Assembly (NCBI GenBank): GCA_016213575.1
Contig: JACRAB010000551.1
Location: 1 to 43,117 of the forward strand
From: Actinomycetota bacterium
GTDB taxonomy: Bacteria > Actinomycetota > Actinomycetes > Actinomycetales > Kineosporiaceae
Direction: 5' to 3'
Length of the DNA stretch: 43,117 nt
The position numbers and the translations under genes were made by a program. Every line of letters starts with the position of its first letter. The first letter of the stretch is position 1. The notes beneath the pieces are model-generated. The model had not been told where the DNA came from. It made no database searches and was given only the letters and a program-made list of their open reading frames with translations. Of the stretch, positions 16,479-25,531 are shown one piece after another.

Positions 16479-17380
16479 GCTCCGGCCACGTCGACGCCCA
16501 CGTCCACCTGTGGGACCCCGGGCGCTTCACCTACCCGTGGCTCACCGGCGTGGCCGGGCTCGACCGCCCGTTCCTCGCGCCCGACCTGCTGGCCGCCACC
16601 CGGTCCGCCGGTGCCCCGCCGGCCGGGGTCGTCGTCGTGGAGGCCGACCGGCTGCCCCGGCAGGCGCGCGCCGAGGCGGAGTGGGTGCTGGCGGCGTCGA
16701 CCCCGGAGCTGCCCGTCCTCGGTGTCGTGGCGCACGTCCCCTTCGGGGCCGCCGCCGGCGCCGCCGGGGCGCCGGACGACCCGGCGGACCTGCCGGATCC
16801 GGCCGGCCTGGCAGGCCTCGTAGGGGCCCGCCGCCTGCTCCAGGACGAACCGCCGGGCTTCCTGACCCGCCCTGACGTCGTCACCGCGGTCGCGGCGATC
16901 GGTGCGCGGGGGCTGCCGTTCGACGTGTGCGTGCGCAGCCGGCAGCTGCCGGAGGTCGTCGAGCTGGTCCGGCGCCTGCCCGACGTCGAGTTCGTGCTCG
17001 ACCACCTGGGCAAACCGCGGATCAGCCCGGACGCCCACGGCCCGTGGGCGGAAGACCTGCGGCGGCTCGCGGCGCTGCCGAACGTGCGGTGCAAGCTCTC
17101 CGGTCTCGCCACGGAGGCGGACCCGGACCACCGCACGGCGGCCGACCTGCTGCCGTTCCTCCGCCACGCGCTCGACGTCTTCGGCCCCGGCCGGTGCCTG
17201 TTCGGCAGCGACTGGCCGGTGCTGACGCTCGCGACGACGTACGAGCACTGGCTCCACGTCGTGCTGGAGGCGGTCGGCGACCTCGACGGCGCGGAGCGCG
17301 ACCTCGTCATGCGCGGCACCGCGGTCGCCACGTACACCCGGCCCCTCGCCACGACGACCGCAGGACGGAGGTGCTCGTGA
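16475..17380 (+). CDS. Amidohydrolase-2 family lactonase-like hydrolase
   Basis: Start GTG 16475 overlaps the dehydratase stop (GTGA); the long open frame before it is a shadow. The 301-residue product has the metal-binding HxH motif in VDAHVHLWDPG at its N-terminus, VVVVEAD, the strand-end motif FVLDHLGKP, a CKLSG segment, and FGSDWPVLT near the C-terminus carrying the conserved Asp. This is the pattern of amidohydrolase-2 enzymes such as L-fuconolactonase and related aldonolactone or dicarboxylate-lactone hydrolases. With the flanking dehydratase and dehydrogenases it most plausibly opens a sugar lactone. A decarboxylase-type role is an alternative for this family. Confidence 0.87.
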   Translation: MSSGHVDAHVHLWDPGRFTYPWLTGVAGLDRPFLAPDLLAATRSAGAPPAGVVVVEADRLPRQARAEAEWVLAASTPELPVLGVVAHVPFGAAAGAAGAPDDPADLPDPAGLAGLVGARRLLQDEPPGFLTRPDVVTAVAAIGARGLPFDVCVRSRQLPEVVELVRRLPDVEFVLDHLGKPRISPDAHGPWAEDLRRLAALPNVRCKLSGLATEADPDHRTAADLLPFLRHALDVFGPGRCLFGSDWPVLTLATTYEHWLHVVLEAVGDLDGAERDLVMRGTAVATYTRPLATTTAGRRCS

Positions 17381-18402
17381 TGCGCGCCGTGCACTACACC
17401 GGAGCCGGTGCCCTCGAGGTCGTGGACGTCGAGGACCGCCCGCCCGGCCCCGGGCAGGTCACGGTCGACGTGGCCTACACCGGGATCTGCGGGACCGACC
17501 TGCACGTCCTGCACGGCGCCATGGACGCCAGGGTCACGACCCCCGCCGTCCTCGGTCACGAGATGTCCGGCAGGGTCCGGTCCGTCGGGGCCGGGGTCAC
17601 CGGCTGGGCGACCGGCGACCCGGTCACGGTGATGCCGCTGCGCTGGTGCGGCACCTGCCCGGCCTGTCGCCGCGGGTTCAGCCACGTCTGCCAGCGGCTC
17701 GACTTCGTCGGCATCGACTCCCCGGGCTCCCTGCAGGAGCGGTGGACGGTGCCGGCCGAGCTGCTCGTCCGGCTGCCGGACGGCCTCCCGCTCCGGGCCG
17801 CCGCGCTCGTCGAGCCCACCGCCGTCGCCGTGCACGACGTCCGCCGCGCCGCGCCGCAGCCGGGGGAGCGCGCCCTCGTCGTCGGAGCCGGTCCGGTGGG
17901 CCTGCTCGTCGCGCTCGTCGCCCGGGCCGCGGGCGCCGAGCCGCGCGTCGCCGTGGTGCACGCCGTCCGCCGTCACCAGGCGCAGGCGCTCGGTCTGCAG
18001 GTGGTCGACCCGCGCGCGGCGTCCGTCCCGGAGGTCGTCGCGCGGTGGTCGGCGGACGCGGGCGCGGACCTGGCGTTCGAGGTCTCGGGCTCGGGCCCCG
18101 GCCTGGACGACGCGGTGCAGTCGCTCGCGGTCCGGGGCCGGCTCGTCGTCGTGGGCATCCACCCGGACCCGCGTCTGGTCGACCTGTTCCGGGTGTTCTG
18201 GCGCGAGCTCACCCTGCTCGGTGCGCGGGTGTACGAGCGGGCGGACGTCGAACGCGCCGTCGGGCTGGTCGCCGCCGGGGTCGTCCCGGCGGACCGGCTG
18301 GTCACCCGGGTCGTGCCGCTCGAGGCGGCGCCGGAGGCCTTCGCCCGGCTCGACGCGGGCGGCGAGCTCAAGGTCCTCGTGAGGTGCGGGTCCGATGCCT
18401 GA
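17380..18402 (+). CDS. Zinc-dependent medium-chain alcohol/sugar dehydrogenase
   Basis: The ATG at 17380 shares one base with the previous stop (TGATG). The 340-residue product has a GroES-like catalytic domain with zinc ligands Cys in GICGTDLHVLHG and His-Glu in LGHEMSGRV, a structural zinc site WCGTCPACRRGFSHVC (four Cys), and a Rossmann fold with GAGPVGLLVALVARAAG. It oxidises a sugar or sugar-alcohol hydroxyl with NAD(P), much like sorbitol or threonine dehydrogenases. Within this operon it could be the first oxidation to a lactone, or a later step on a keto-deoxy acid. Substrate is inferred from context only. Confidence 0.9.
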   Translation: MRAVHYTGAGALEVVDVEDRPPGPGQVTVDVAYTGICGTDLHVLHGAMDARVTTPAVLGHEMSGRVRSVGAGVTGWATGDPVTVMPLRWCGTCPACRRGFSHVCQRLDFVGIDSPGSLQERWTVPAELLVRLPDGLPLRAAALVEPTAVAVHDVRRAAPQPGERALVVGAGPVGLLVALVARAAGAEPRVAVVHAVRRHQAQALGLQVVDPRAASVPEVVARWSADAGADLAFEVSGSGPGLDDAVQSLAVRGRLVVVGIHPDPRLVDLFRVFWRELTLLGARVYERADVERAVGLVAAGVVPADRLVTRVVPLEAAPEAFARLDAGGELKVLVRCGSDA

Positions 18403-19171
18403 GCCGACGACGAACCCCTTCGACCTCAGCGGCCGGCTGGCCGTCGTCACCGGCGCGCGCCGCGGGCTCGGGCTGGCGATGGCGACGGCCCTCGCCGCGG
18501 CCGGCGCGGACGTCGTCGGGGTGTCGGCCCGCCTCGAGCCGCAGGGCAGCGACGTCCAGCGCGCGGTCGAGGCGCTCGGGCGGACCTTCACCGGGTACCG
18601 GGTCGACCTCGCGGACCGGGCCGCCGTCGCCGACCTCGCGGAGACGCTCTGCTCCGGCGACCGCCCGGTCGACGTGCTCGTCAACAACGCCGGGACGATC
18701 GAACGGGCCCCGGCGGTCGAGCACACCGACGAGATGTGGGACCGGGTGCTCGAGGTCGACCTGTCCAGCCAGTTCGTCCTCACCCGCCGGGTCGGCCGGG
18801 ACATGGTCCGCCGGGGCCGCGGCAAGGTGCTCTTCACCGCGTCGCTGCTCAGCTTCCAGGGCGGTCTCAACGTCGCGGCGTACACCGCGGCCAAGTCCGC
18901 GCTCGCCGGGCTGACCAAGGCGCTCGCGAACGAGTGGGCGCCGCACGGGGTGAACGTCAACGCGGTCGCACCGGGCTACGTCGCGACCGACAACACCAGG
19001 GCACTGCAGGACGACCCGGTCCGCTCCCGGTCGATCCTCGACCGGATCCCCGCCGGGCGCTGGGGCACCCCCGCCGACCTGGCCGGCGCGACCGTCTTCC
19101 TCGCGTCGGCCGCCTCCGACTACGTCCACGGGGTCGTGCTCCCCGTGGACGGCGGGTGGCTGGGGCGATGA
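18395..19171 (+). CDS. Short-chain dehydrogenase/reductase
   Basis: The 258-residue classical SDR overlaps the preceding gene by 8 bases. It has the cofactor motif TGARRGLGLAMA (TGxxxGxG), the NNAG motif, catalytic Ser150 in TASLLS, Tyr163 and Lys167 in YTAAKSA, and the C-terminal YVHGVVLPVDGGW. It resembles 2-keto-3-deoxy-sugar-acid or gluconate dehydrogenases (KduD and 2-keto-3-deoxy-L-fuconate dehydrogenase types). That fits a route in which an aldonate is dehydrated by the first gene and then oxidised here. The exact substrate cannot be read from sequence. Confidence 0.92.
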   Translation: MPEPTTNPFDLSGRLAVVTGARRGLGLAMATALAAAGADVVGVSARLEPQGSDVQRAVEALGRTFTGYRVDLADRAAVADLAETLCSGDRPVDVLVNNAGTIERAPAVEHTDEMWDRVLEVDLSSQFVLTRRVGRDMVRRGRGKVLFTASLLSFQGGLNVAAYTAAKSALAGLTKALANEWAPHGVNVNAVAPGYVATDNTRALQDDPVRSRSILDRIPAGRWGTPADLAGATVFLASAASDYVHGVVLPVDGGWLGR

Positions 19172-19260
19172 CCGCCCCGGCCGCCGCGCCCCACCGCCGG
19201 TCCGTCCGGCTCGCTCCCCCACCGCCGTCCTCCGACGGCACTCACGAGAGGAACACCCAG

Positions 19261-20505
19261 ATGCCCACACCTCGAAAGCGCGTCCGCGTCCGGCAGGTCC
19301 TCGCCGGCGCCTGCGCGGTGCCGCTGGCGCTGTCGGCCTGCGGGGGAGGCAGCGACGCCCCGTCCGGCGGCAGCAGCGGTGCGGCGGTCACCTCCCTGCG
19401 CGTCCTGGACTACTACGCCAACGAACCCGACAACACCGTCGTCCAGCAGACCGTGGCGGCCTGCGGCACCGAGATCGGGGTCACGATCGAGCGCGAGGCG
19501 GTGCCCGGCGACAAGCTCATCGCCAAGGTGCTGCAGCAGAGCTCGTCGAAGACGCTCCCCGACGTCCTCATGCTCGACAACCCCGACCTGCAGCAGATCG
19601 CGGCGTCCGGCGCGCTCGCCCCGCTGGACGACTTCGGGCTGAAGGCCGACGGGTACCAGCAGGGTGTCGTGGACGCCTCGACCTACGAGGGCAAGCTGTA
19701 CGGGCTGCAGCCGGTCACCAACACGATCGCCCTCATCTACAACAAGGACATCCTCGCCGAGGCGGGCGTCAGCGTGCCGACGACGTGGGAGGAGCTCGAG
19801 GCGGCCTCGAAGAAGCTGACGCAGGGCGACCGGTACGGCGTCGCGTTCTCCGCGATCAACACCTTCGAGGGGACCTGGCAGTTCCTGCCCTTCATGTGGT
19901 CGAACGGCGGCGAGGAGAAGGACATCGCGACCCAGCAGACGGCGGACGCCCTCCAGCTGTGGGTCGACCTCGTCAAGGACGGGTCCGCCTCGAAGTCGGT
20001 CGTCACCTGGTCCCAGGCCGACGTGAACGACCAGTTCAAGGCCGGCAAGGCCGCCATGATGGTCAACGGGCCGTGGCAGTTCCCGGTGCTCGACTCGGTG
20101 GCCGGCCTGAACTACGACGTCGTGCCGATCCCGGTGCCCAAGGCCGGGATGACGTCGGTCGCGCCGCTCGGCGGCGAGACCTGGACCGTGCCGCAGACGG
20201 GCGACACAGCGCGTCAGGCGGCGGCCGCCAAGGTGGTGGCCTGCCTCAACTCCGACGCCAACCAGCTCGCGCTCGCCAAGGCCCGGCAGACCGTGCCGAC
20301 CAAGACGGCCCTGCTCGCCGAGTTCGTCGCGCAGAACCCGAAGATGAAGGGCTTCACCGACGCGGTGCAGACGGCCCGCTCCCGGACCGGTCAGCTCGGC
20401 CCGGACTGGCCGAAGGCGGCGACGAAGATCTACACCGCGATGCAGGCGGCGATGACGAGCGGTGAGGCTCCGCTGTCGGCGCTGCAGCAGGCACAGGCGG
20501 GCTGA
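19261..20505 (+). CDS. CUT1 ABC transporter sugar-binding lipoprotein (sugar-acid locus)
   Basis: Start ATG 19261 lies behind GAGAGGAAC; the in-frame sequence before it overlaps the SDR gene and is not protein-like. The 414-residue product starts with a basic stretch (PRKRVRVRQ) and a signal peptide ending in the lipobox LSAC, then a Gly/Ser linker. The mature part (LRVLDYYANEPDNTVVQQ, IALIYNKDILAEAGVSVPTTWEELEAASKKL, MMVNGPWQFPVL, GGETWTVPQTGD) is a family 1 solute-binding protein. It probably binds the sugar or oligosaccharide degraded by this operon. It is followed by two permeases in tight succession. Confidence 0.9.
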   Translation: MPTPRKRVRVRQVLAGACAVPLALSACGGGSDAPSGGSSGAAVTSLRVLDYYANEPDNTVVQQTVAACGTEIGVTIEREAVPGDKLIAKVLQQSSSKTLPDVLMLDNPDLQQIAASGALAPLDDFGLKADGYQQGVVDASTYEGKLYGLQPVTNTIALIYNKDILAEAGVSVPTTWEELEAASKKLTQGDRYGVAFSAINTFEGTWQFLPFMWSNGGEEKDIATQQTADALQLWVDLVKDGSASKSVVTWSQADVNDQFKAGKAAMMVNGPWQFPVLDSVAGLNYDVVPIPVPKAGMTSVAPLGGETWTVPQTGDTARQAAAAKVVACLNSDANQLALAKARQTVPTKTALLAEFVAQNPKMKGFTDAVQTARSRTGQLGPDWPKAATKIYTAMQAAMTSGEAPLSALQQAQAG

Positions 20506-20515
20506 CGGCCCGGGC

Positions 20516-21466
20516 ATGAACGCGCTGGAGACGCCGGTGGGCGGGAGAACGGTCCCCGCCCCCCGGCCGCCCCTCAGGACCGGTCGCAGGGTGCAGCACC
20601 TGGGGCGGGCGCTGTTCGTCGCGCCCGCCGCCCTCTACATGCTGGCCTTCTACGGGTACCCGCTCGTCAAGAACCTCGTCATGGGCTTCCAGGAGTACAC
20701 GACCCGCACGTTCTTCACGGGCGAGGCGCCGTGGGTGGGCCTGGCGAACTACGAGCAGGTCCTGGGGTCGCCGATCTTCGGCAAGTCGCTCGTCAACACG
20801 TTCCTGTTCACGGCGGGCTCGATCCTCGGGCAGTTCAGCCTCGGTCTGGCGCTCGCGGTGTTCTTCCGGCGCACGTTCCCGGGCGCCGGTGTGCTGCGCT
20901 CCCTGCTGCTGCTGCCGTGGCTCATCCCGCTCATCGTGTCCGGCGCGGTGTGGAAGTGGATCCTCGACCAGGACAACGGGGCGCTGAACCGGATGCTGCG
21001 GGCCACGCCGCTGACCGACGCCCGCCCCGGCTGGCTGACGAGCACCACCCTCGCGCTCGCCGCGGTCGTCATGGTGAACATCTGGATCGGCATCCCGTTC
21101 AACGCGACGATCCTCTTCGGCGGCCTGCAGGACATCCCCGACGAGCTGTACGAGGCGGCGGCGCTGGACGGTGCGACCGGATGGCGGGCGTTCCGGTACG
21201 TCACGTGGCCGCTGCTGCGCCCGGTCGTCAACGTGGTGCTCGTGCTCGGTGTCGTGTACACCCTCAAGGTCCTGGACATCATCCTCGGCCTGACCAAGGG
21301 CGGCCCCGCGAACGCGACGCAGACCCTGGCCACGCAGGCCTACCAGCTCTCGTTCGTCGAGTTCGACTTCGGGCAGGGGGCCGCGACGGGCAACCTCCTC
21401 ATCCTCGTGTCGCTGCTCTTCGCGGTGCTGTACCTGCGTCTGAGCCGGCAGCGGGCGGAGGGATGA
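20516..21466 (+). CDS. CUT1 ABC transporter permease, MalF type (sugar-acid locus)
   Basis: Start ATG 20516 lies 10 bases after the binding-protein stop. The 316-residue product has six likely membrane helices beginning at RALFVAPAALYMLAFYGYPLV. The EAA loop is YEAAALDGATGWRAFRYVTWPLLRP and the later segment KGGPANATQTLATQAYQLSF is typical of the family. It forms a transmembrane heterodimer with the next gene product and lacks a dedicated ATPase partner in the operon. Confidence 0.92.
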   Translation: MNALETPVGGRTVPAPRPPLRTGRRVQHLGRALFVAPAALYMLAFYGYPLVKNLVMGFQEYTTRTFFTGEAPWVGLANYEQVLGSPIFGKSLVNTFLFTAGSILGQFSLGLALAVFFRRTFPGAGVLRSLLLLPWLIPLIVSGAVWKWILDQDNGALNRMLRATPLTDARPGWLTSTTLALAAVVMVNIWIGIPFNATILFGGLQDIPDELYEAAALDGATGWRAFRYVTWPLLRPVVNVVLVLGVVYTLKVLDIILGLTKGGPANATQTLATQAYQLSFVEFDFGQGAATGNLLILVSLLFAVLYLRLSRQRAEG

Positions 21467-21470
21467 GGCG

Positions 21471-22304
21471 ATGACGACCGCGTCCTCCGGGCGCCGGGGC
21501 CGTCGCGGCTGGGGGTCGACCGCGGTGGCGGTGCTGCTCGTCGCGGTGATGCTCTTCCCGGTCTACTGGATGCTCAACGTGTCGCTGCAGCCCGGCGGCG
21601 GAGGTGCCGTCGCGAGCCCGTGGCTGCCGCTGCACCCGGACGTGTCCGGCTACGCCAAGGCGCTGCGCGACCAGGGTTCGCACCTGCTGACGAGCCTCGT
21701 GGTGTCGCTCGGCAGCGTCGTCGTGAGCCTCGTCCTGGCGACGCCCGCGGCGTACGCCCTCGCCCAGTTCCGGCTGCGGTTCACCGACGCGTTCCTGCTG
21801 GGCATCCTCGTCAGCCAGATGGTGCCCGGCATCGTCGTGGCCAACGCGCTCTACGGCGTCTACAGCGACCTCGGCCTGCTGAACTCGTTGCCCGGGCTGG
21901 TGCTCGCCGACTCCAGCGCCGGGATCCCCTTCGCCGTCCTCGTGCTGCGCGCCTTCATGGCCACGGTGCCGGGCGAGGTCGTCGAGGCCGCGCGGGTGGA
22001 CGGCGCCGGCGAGCTGAGGACGTTCTGGTCCGTCGTCGTGCCGATGAGCCGCAACGCCCTCGTCACCGCAGGGCTGTTCACGTTCCTCTTCACGTGGAGC
22101 GACTTCCTCTTCGCGCTCACGCTCACCACGACGGACGACGTCCGGCCTGTCACCCTGGGGCTCTACCAGTACATCGGGTCGTACGTGCAGGACTGGAGCG
22201 CCGTCATGGCGACCGCAGTCCTCGCGTCCCTGCCCGCCGTCGTCCTGCTCCTCGTCGCGCAGAAGTACGTCGCAGCCGGCGCGACGGCCGGGGCGCTCAA
22301 GTAG
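21471..22304 (+). CDS. CUT1 ABC transporter permease, MalG type (sugar-acid locus)
   Basis: The 277-residue product starts 4 bases after the first permease stop, with GGATGAGG just ahead. Six membrane helices are expected, beginning at [20 protein letters not shown]. The EAA motif reads [25 protein letters not shown]. The C-terminus [19 protein letters not shown] is typical of MalG-like subunits. Its stop codon overlaps the ribosome site of the ThuA gene, so translation of the two is probably coupled. Confidence 0.92.
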   Translation: MTTASSGRRGRRGWGSTAVAVLLVAVMLFPVYWMLNVSLQPGGGGAVASPWLPLHPDVSGYAKALRDQGSHLLTSLVVSLGSVVVSLVLATPAAYALAQFRLRFTDAFLLGILVSQMVPGIVVANALYGVYSDLGLLNSLPGLVLADSSAGIPFAVLVLRAFMATVPGEVVEAARVDGAGELRTFWSVVVPMSRNALVTAGLFTFLFTWSDFLFALTLTTTDDVRPVTLGLYQYIGSYVQDWSAVMATAVLASLPAVVLLLVAQKYVAAGATAGALK

Positions 22305-22314
22305 GAGGTGCGTC

Positions 22315-23091
22315 ATCGCCGGACCGGTCCGCGTCGTCGTGTGGGGCGAGAACCGCCACGAGAAGCTCCAGGAGCACGTGCGCCGCATCTACCCGGACGG
22401 CATGCACACGACGATCGCCGCCGGCATCGTGGAGAACCTCGCCGACCGGTGCGAGGTGACGACGGTGACCCTCGACGACCCCGAGCACGGCCTCACCGAG
22501 GACCTGCTCGCGCGGACCGACGTCCTCGTCTGGTGGGGGCACGCCGCGCATGCCGAAGTCACCGACGAGGTCGTCGAGCGGGTCCACCGGCACGTCCTGT
22601 CCGGCCTCGGCCTCGTCGTCCTGCACTCGGGGCACTGGTCGAAGCTCTTCGTGCGTCTCATGGGCACGACGTGCACGCTGCGCTGGCGCAGCGAGCACGA
22701 CCGGGAGCTGATCTGGACGGTGAACCCCACGCACCCGATCGCCCGCGGGGTGCCGCACCCGATCGTCATCGACGAGGACGAGATGTACGGCGAGTTCTTC
22801 GACATCCCCGTCCCGGACGAGCTCGTCTTCATCAGCACGTTCAGCGGCGGGGAGGCGTTCCGGTCCGGGTGCACCTTCCGCCGCGGCCACGGCAAGATCT
22901 TCTACTTCCGGCCCGGGGACCAGGACTACCCGACGTACCACCACCGCGACGTCCGCCGGGTCATCGCGAACGGGGTCGAGTGGGCCGTGACGGACCGGCC
23001 GGCGCGCAGTCTGCCGACGCTGCTGCGCTACGACACGGACGACTTCTTCACCGGGCACGACTACACCGGCCCGATCGAGGACGAGACGTGA
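22315..23091 (+). CDS. ThuA-domain protein (glutamine-amidotransferase-like fold); non-standard start likely
   Basis: The protein matches the ThuA trehalose-utilisation family: [75 protein letters not shown] and [14 protein letters not shown]. ThuA proteins act with ThuB-type Gfo/Idh dehydrogenases in disaccharide use, and such a gene follows with a GTGA overlap. The start is a problem: the first standard in-frame start, GTG 22339, would remove the first core strand. An excellent AGGAGG at 22303-22308 is followed six bases later by ATC at 22315, which gives exactly the usual N-terminus. No ATG, GTG or TTG lies between. An ATC start or a one-base sequence error is inferred. Length from ATC is 258 residues. 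Confidence 0.85.
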   Translation: MAGPVRVVVWGENRHEKLQEHVRRIYPDGMHTTIAAGIVENLADRCEVTTVTLDDPEHGLTEDLLARTDVLVWWGHAAHAEVTDEVVERVHRHVLSGLGLVVLHSGHWSKLFVRLMGTTCTLRWRSEHDRELIWTVNPTHPIARGVPHPIVIDEDEMYGEFFDIPVPDELVFISTFSGGEAFRSGCTFRRGHGKIFYFRPGDQDYPTYHHRDVRRVIANGVEWAVTDRPARSLPTLLRYDTDDFFTGHDYTGPIEDET

Positions 23092-24275
23092 CCCACCGGC
23101 CGCTGGGGATCGCCGCCGACGAGCCGGTGCGGGTCGTCCTCGCGGGCGCCGGGGCCATGGGACGCGCCTGGCTGCAGGTGATCTCGGTCGAGCCGGGCGT
23201 CGAGCTCGCCGGGGTGGCGGACGTCAACCTCGGCGTCGCACGGGACGCCGTCGCGCAGGCCGTCGCCCGCGGCGGCTCCCCGGCCGTGCCGGTCGGCGGG
23301 GACGTCGTCGTGCTCGCGCGGGAGACGGCCGCGCACGCGGTCGTCGACGTGACCGTCCCGTCCGCGCACCACCCGGTGACCACTGCGGCGCTGCTCGCCG
23401 GGCTGCCGGTGCTGGGCGAGAAGCCGGCCGCGGCCACGCTCGCCGAGGCGCTCTCGCTCTGCGCCGCCGCGGAGGTGACGGGCGAGCTCTTCATGGTCAG
23501 CCAGTCGCGCCGCTGGAACCCCCGGCTGGCGGCCTTCGGCGAGGCGGCCCGGGCGCTCGGGCCGGTGGCCACCCTGACGACGCAGTTCTTCAAGGCGGCG
23601 CACTTCGGCGGGTTCCGCGAGGAGATGGCCGACCCGCTCCTGGTCGACATGGCGATCCATGCCTTCGACAGCGCGCGGTTCCTCCTGCGGAGCGAACCGG
23701 CGACCGTCTACTGCGAGGCCTGGAACCCGCCCTGGAGCTGGTTCTCGGGCAACGCGGCGGCGAGCGCGACGTTCGCCATGGACGACGGGGCGCGGTACGT
23801 CTACGACGGCTCGTGGTTCGCGCCCGGTGCCGAGACGTCGTGGAACGGCGCCTGGCGGGCCGTCGCGGAGCACGGCACGGTGTGCTGGGACGGCGAGGCC
23901 GCCCCCGTCGCCTTCACCGAGCCGGACCACGCCGGGCGCCGCTACGTCGACGGGCCCGCCGACCCGGCCGGCGGCCGGCCGGTGCCCGTGGCCGACGGGC
24001 CCGAGGGCATCGCGGGCGCGCTGCGGGCCTTCGTCGCGGCGGTGCGCTCGGGTCGGACGCCGGACGGCGAGGTGCACGGCAACGTCATGAGCCTGGCGAT
24101 GGTCGAGGCCGCGGTCCGCTCGGCCGCCACGGGCCGGTGGGTCCTCCTCGACGACGTCCTCGAGGACGCGCACCGGGCCGCCGTCCGGTCCGAGCCCCAC
24201 GCGGGCGTCCGCGCCGCGCTGCGCGCGTGGCCCGACCCGCGCAGCGGGCTCGCCGACGCGGCGACCACGGCGTGA
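23088..24275 (+). CDS. Gfo/Idh/MocA family oxidoreductase
   Basis: Start GTG 23088 overlaps the ThuA stop. The 395-residue product has an N-terminal Rossmann fold ([28 protein letters not shown]) with the family signature [13 protein letters not shown], where the Lys is catalytic, and the alpha/beta C-terminal domain with [16 protein letters not shown] supplying the conserved Asp and His. Members oxidise sugar hydroxyls with NAD(P), often at C3, making keto-glycosides. Next to ThuA this recalls the ThuAB pair of rhizobia, which converts trehalose and similar disaccharides to 3-keto forms; that assignment is by analogy. It is the last gene of the sugar-acid operon. Confidence 0.9.
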   Translation: MTHRPLGIAADEPVRVVLAGAGAMGRAWLQVISVEPGVELAGVADVNLGVARDAVAQAVARGGSPAVPVGGDVVVLARETAAHAVVDVTVPSAHHPVTTAALLAGLPVLGEKPAAATLAEALSLCAAAEVTGELFMVSQSRRWNPRLAAFGEAARALGPVATLTTQFFKAAHFGGFREEMADPLLVDMAIHAFDSARFLLRSEPATVYCEAWNPPWSWFSGNAAASATFAMDDGARYVYDGSWFAPGAETSWNGAWRAVAEHGTVCWDGEAAPVAFTEPDHAGRRYVDGPADPAGGRPVPVADGPEGIAGALRAFVAAVRSGRTPDGEVHGNVMSLAMVEAAVRSAATGRWVLLDDVLEDAHRAAVRSEPHAGVRAALRAWPDPRSGLADAATTA

Positions 24276-24319
24276 CGGCTCCCGGTTGAGCACGGCGCGA
24301 CGGTGTCGCACCCTGGAGT

Positions 24320-25510
24320 ATGTCTGCCAGGAGGCTCCGCCAGGACGTCGACCACGCGACGAGCGTGCTGCTCCTCATCTCGGTCGTCGCCGCGTGCGTC
24401 ACCGGTTTCATCGCCCATGTCTGGGACCTCAACGCGTTCACGTGGCACACGTGGAGCGGGTACGCGATGGCCGCCTTCGCGGTCGCGCACGTCGCGCTGA
24501 ACCTCGACCGCCTCGTCACCTACTGGCGGTTCAGGGCGCGGCAGGGCGTGCGCGGGCTGCAGACGCGGCTGCGGGAGGCACCGGACGGCGCGGTGCCGGC
24601 TCCGGTGCCGCGGTCCCGCGCGCCGTCCGGCACCGGCGGGACCGGCGGGAGACCCGCCGGGCCGGGCGGACGACGGCGCCCGGGGAGCGTGACGCGACGC
24701 GTCATGCTGACCTCCGCGGCGACGACCGCCGGCGCGCTCGGCGGGTGGGCGGTCGCGCGCCGGATCGGGATCGAGAACGACCCGGTGGGCAACGACGCCG
24801 GGATGGTCTACCACCGGCTCAGCCGGCCGGGGGTGGCCGACGCGGTGGACGCGGTCGTCACCTGGGGACGGCGCCCCGCACCGCCGAAGGAGTACCCGGG
24901 GGTCCCCGTCCTCGACCTCCCGGCCGTGGGTGGCGGCGCGGCCCCCGACGGCCGGCTGCTGTCCGCCGTCCTCGAGCGGCGCTCCGTCCGTGACTACTCC
25001 GACCGCCCCCTGACGCTCGACGAGCTCGGCCACGTGCTGTTCATGACGGCCGGGAGCCGGCGGCAGGGCGGGCGGGCCTTCCCGTCGTCCGGGGCGCTCT
25101 ACCCGATCGAGGTCTACGCCGTCGTCAACGCGGTCGACGGCCTCGAACGCGGTCTCTACCACTACGACCCGGCGCGGAACGCGCTCCGGGTCCTCCGGCA
25201 GGCGGACCTGCGCGACCGGATCGCCGACCACGGCCTGGGCCAGTCGTTCCTCGCGGACGCCGGGGTCGTGCTGTGCCTGACGATCATCCCGGAGCGGATG
25301 CGCTTCCGGTACCGGCACCGCAGCTACCGCTACGGCCTCCTCGAGGCCGGCCACCTCGGGCAGAACACCTACCTCGCCGCGACGTCCATGGGCCTGGGGG
25401 CCTGCGCCGTCGGGGCGTTCTTCGACGACGCCCTCAACGACATGCTCGGCGTGGACGGGCGTCACGAAGCGGCGGTCTACCTGCTCGCGGTGGGGGCGAC
25501 GGCACCGTGA
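24320..25510 (+). CDS. Membrane-anchored SagB-type nitroreductase with DUF4405-like N-terminus
   Basis: The 396-residue product has three parts. Residues about 10-75 carry two hydrophobic helices with spaced His residues (DVDHATSVLLLISVV, GFIAHVWDLNAFTWHTWSG, VAHVALNLDRL), like DUF4405 or small cytochrome-b561-type domains. A Pro/Gly/Arg-rich linker follows, then TRRVMLTSAATTAGALGG, which looks like a twin-Arg signal or third anchor at about 128-150. Residues about 200-396 form an FMN nitroreductase domain of SagB/ThcOx type (ERRSVRDYSDRPLTLDEL, SSGALYPIEVYAVV, YRYGLLEAGHLGQNTYLAATSMGLGACAVG). No thiazole/oxazole peptide genes are near, so a toxin-maturation role is not supported. It may be a membrane flavoenzyme fed by quinol or heme. 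Confidence 0.82.
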   Translation: MSARRLRQDVDHATSVLLLISVVAACVTGFIAHVWDLNAFTWHTWSGYAMAAFAVAHVALNLDRLVTYWRFRARQGVRGLQTRLREAPDGAVPAPVPRSRAPSGTGGTGGRPAGPGGRRRPGSVTRRVMLTSAATTAGALGGWAVARRIGIENDPVGNDAGMVYHRLSRPGVADAVDAVVTWGRRPAPPKEYPGVPVLDLPAVGGGAAPDGRLLSAVLERRSVRDYSDRPLTLDELGHVLFMTAGSRRQGGRAFPSSGALYPIEVYAVVNAVDGLERGLYHYDPARNALRVLRQADLRDRIADHGLGQSFLADAGVVLCLTIIPERMRFRYRHRSYRYGLLEAGHLGQNTYLAATSMGLGACAVGAFFDDALNDMLGVDGRHEAAVYLLAVGATAP

Positions 25511-25531
25511 CCCGGGGCGCGGCCCGACGGC

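Noticed and set aside
16531-18960. An 809-codon minus-strand open frame opposite the lactonase, dehydrogenase and SDR genes
   Set aside because: Low-complexity Ser/Arg/Pro-rich translation with no motif; the plus-strand genes are well supported.
24320-25510. Thiazole/oxazole-modified peptide biosynthesis cluster
   Set aside because: Only a SagB-type domain is present; no SagC/SagD proteins, precursor peptide or exporter are nearby.
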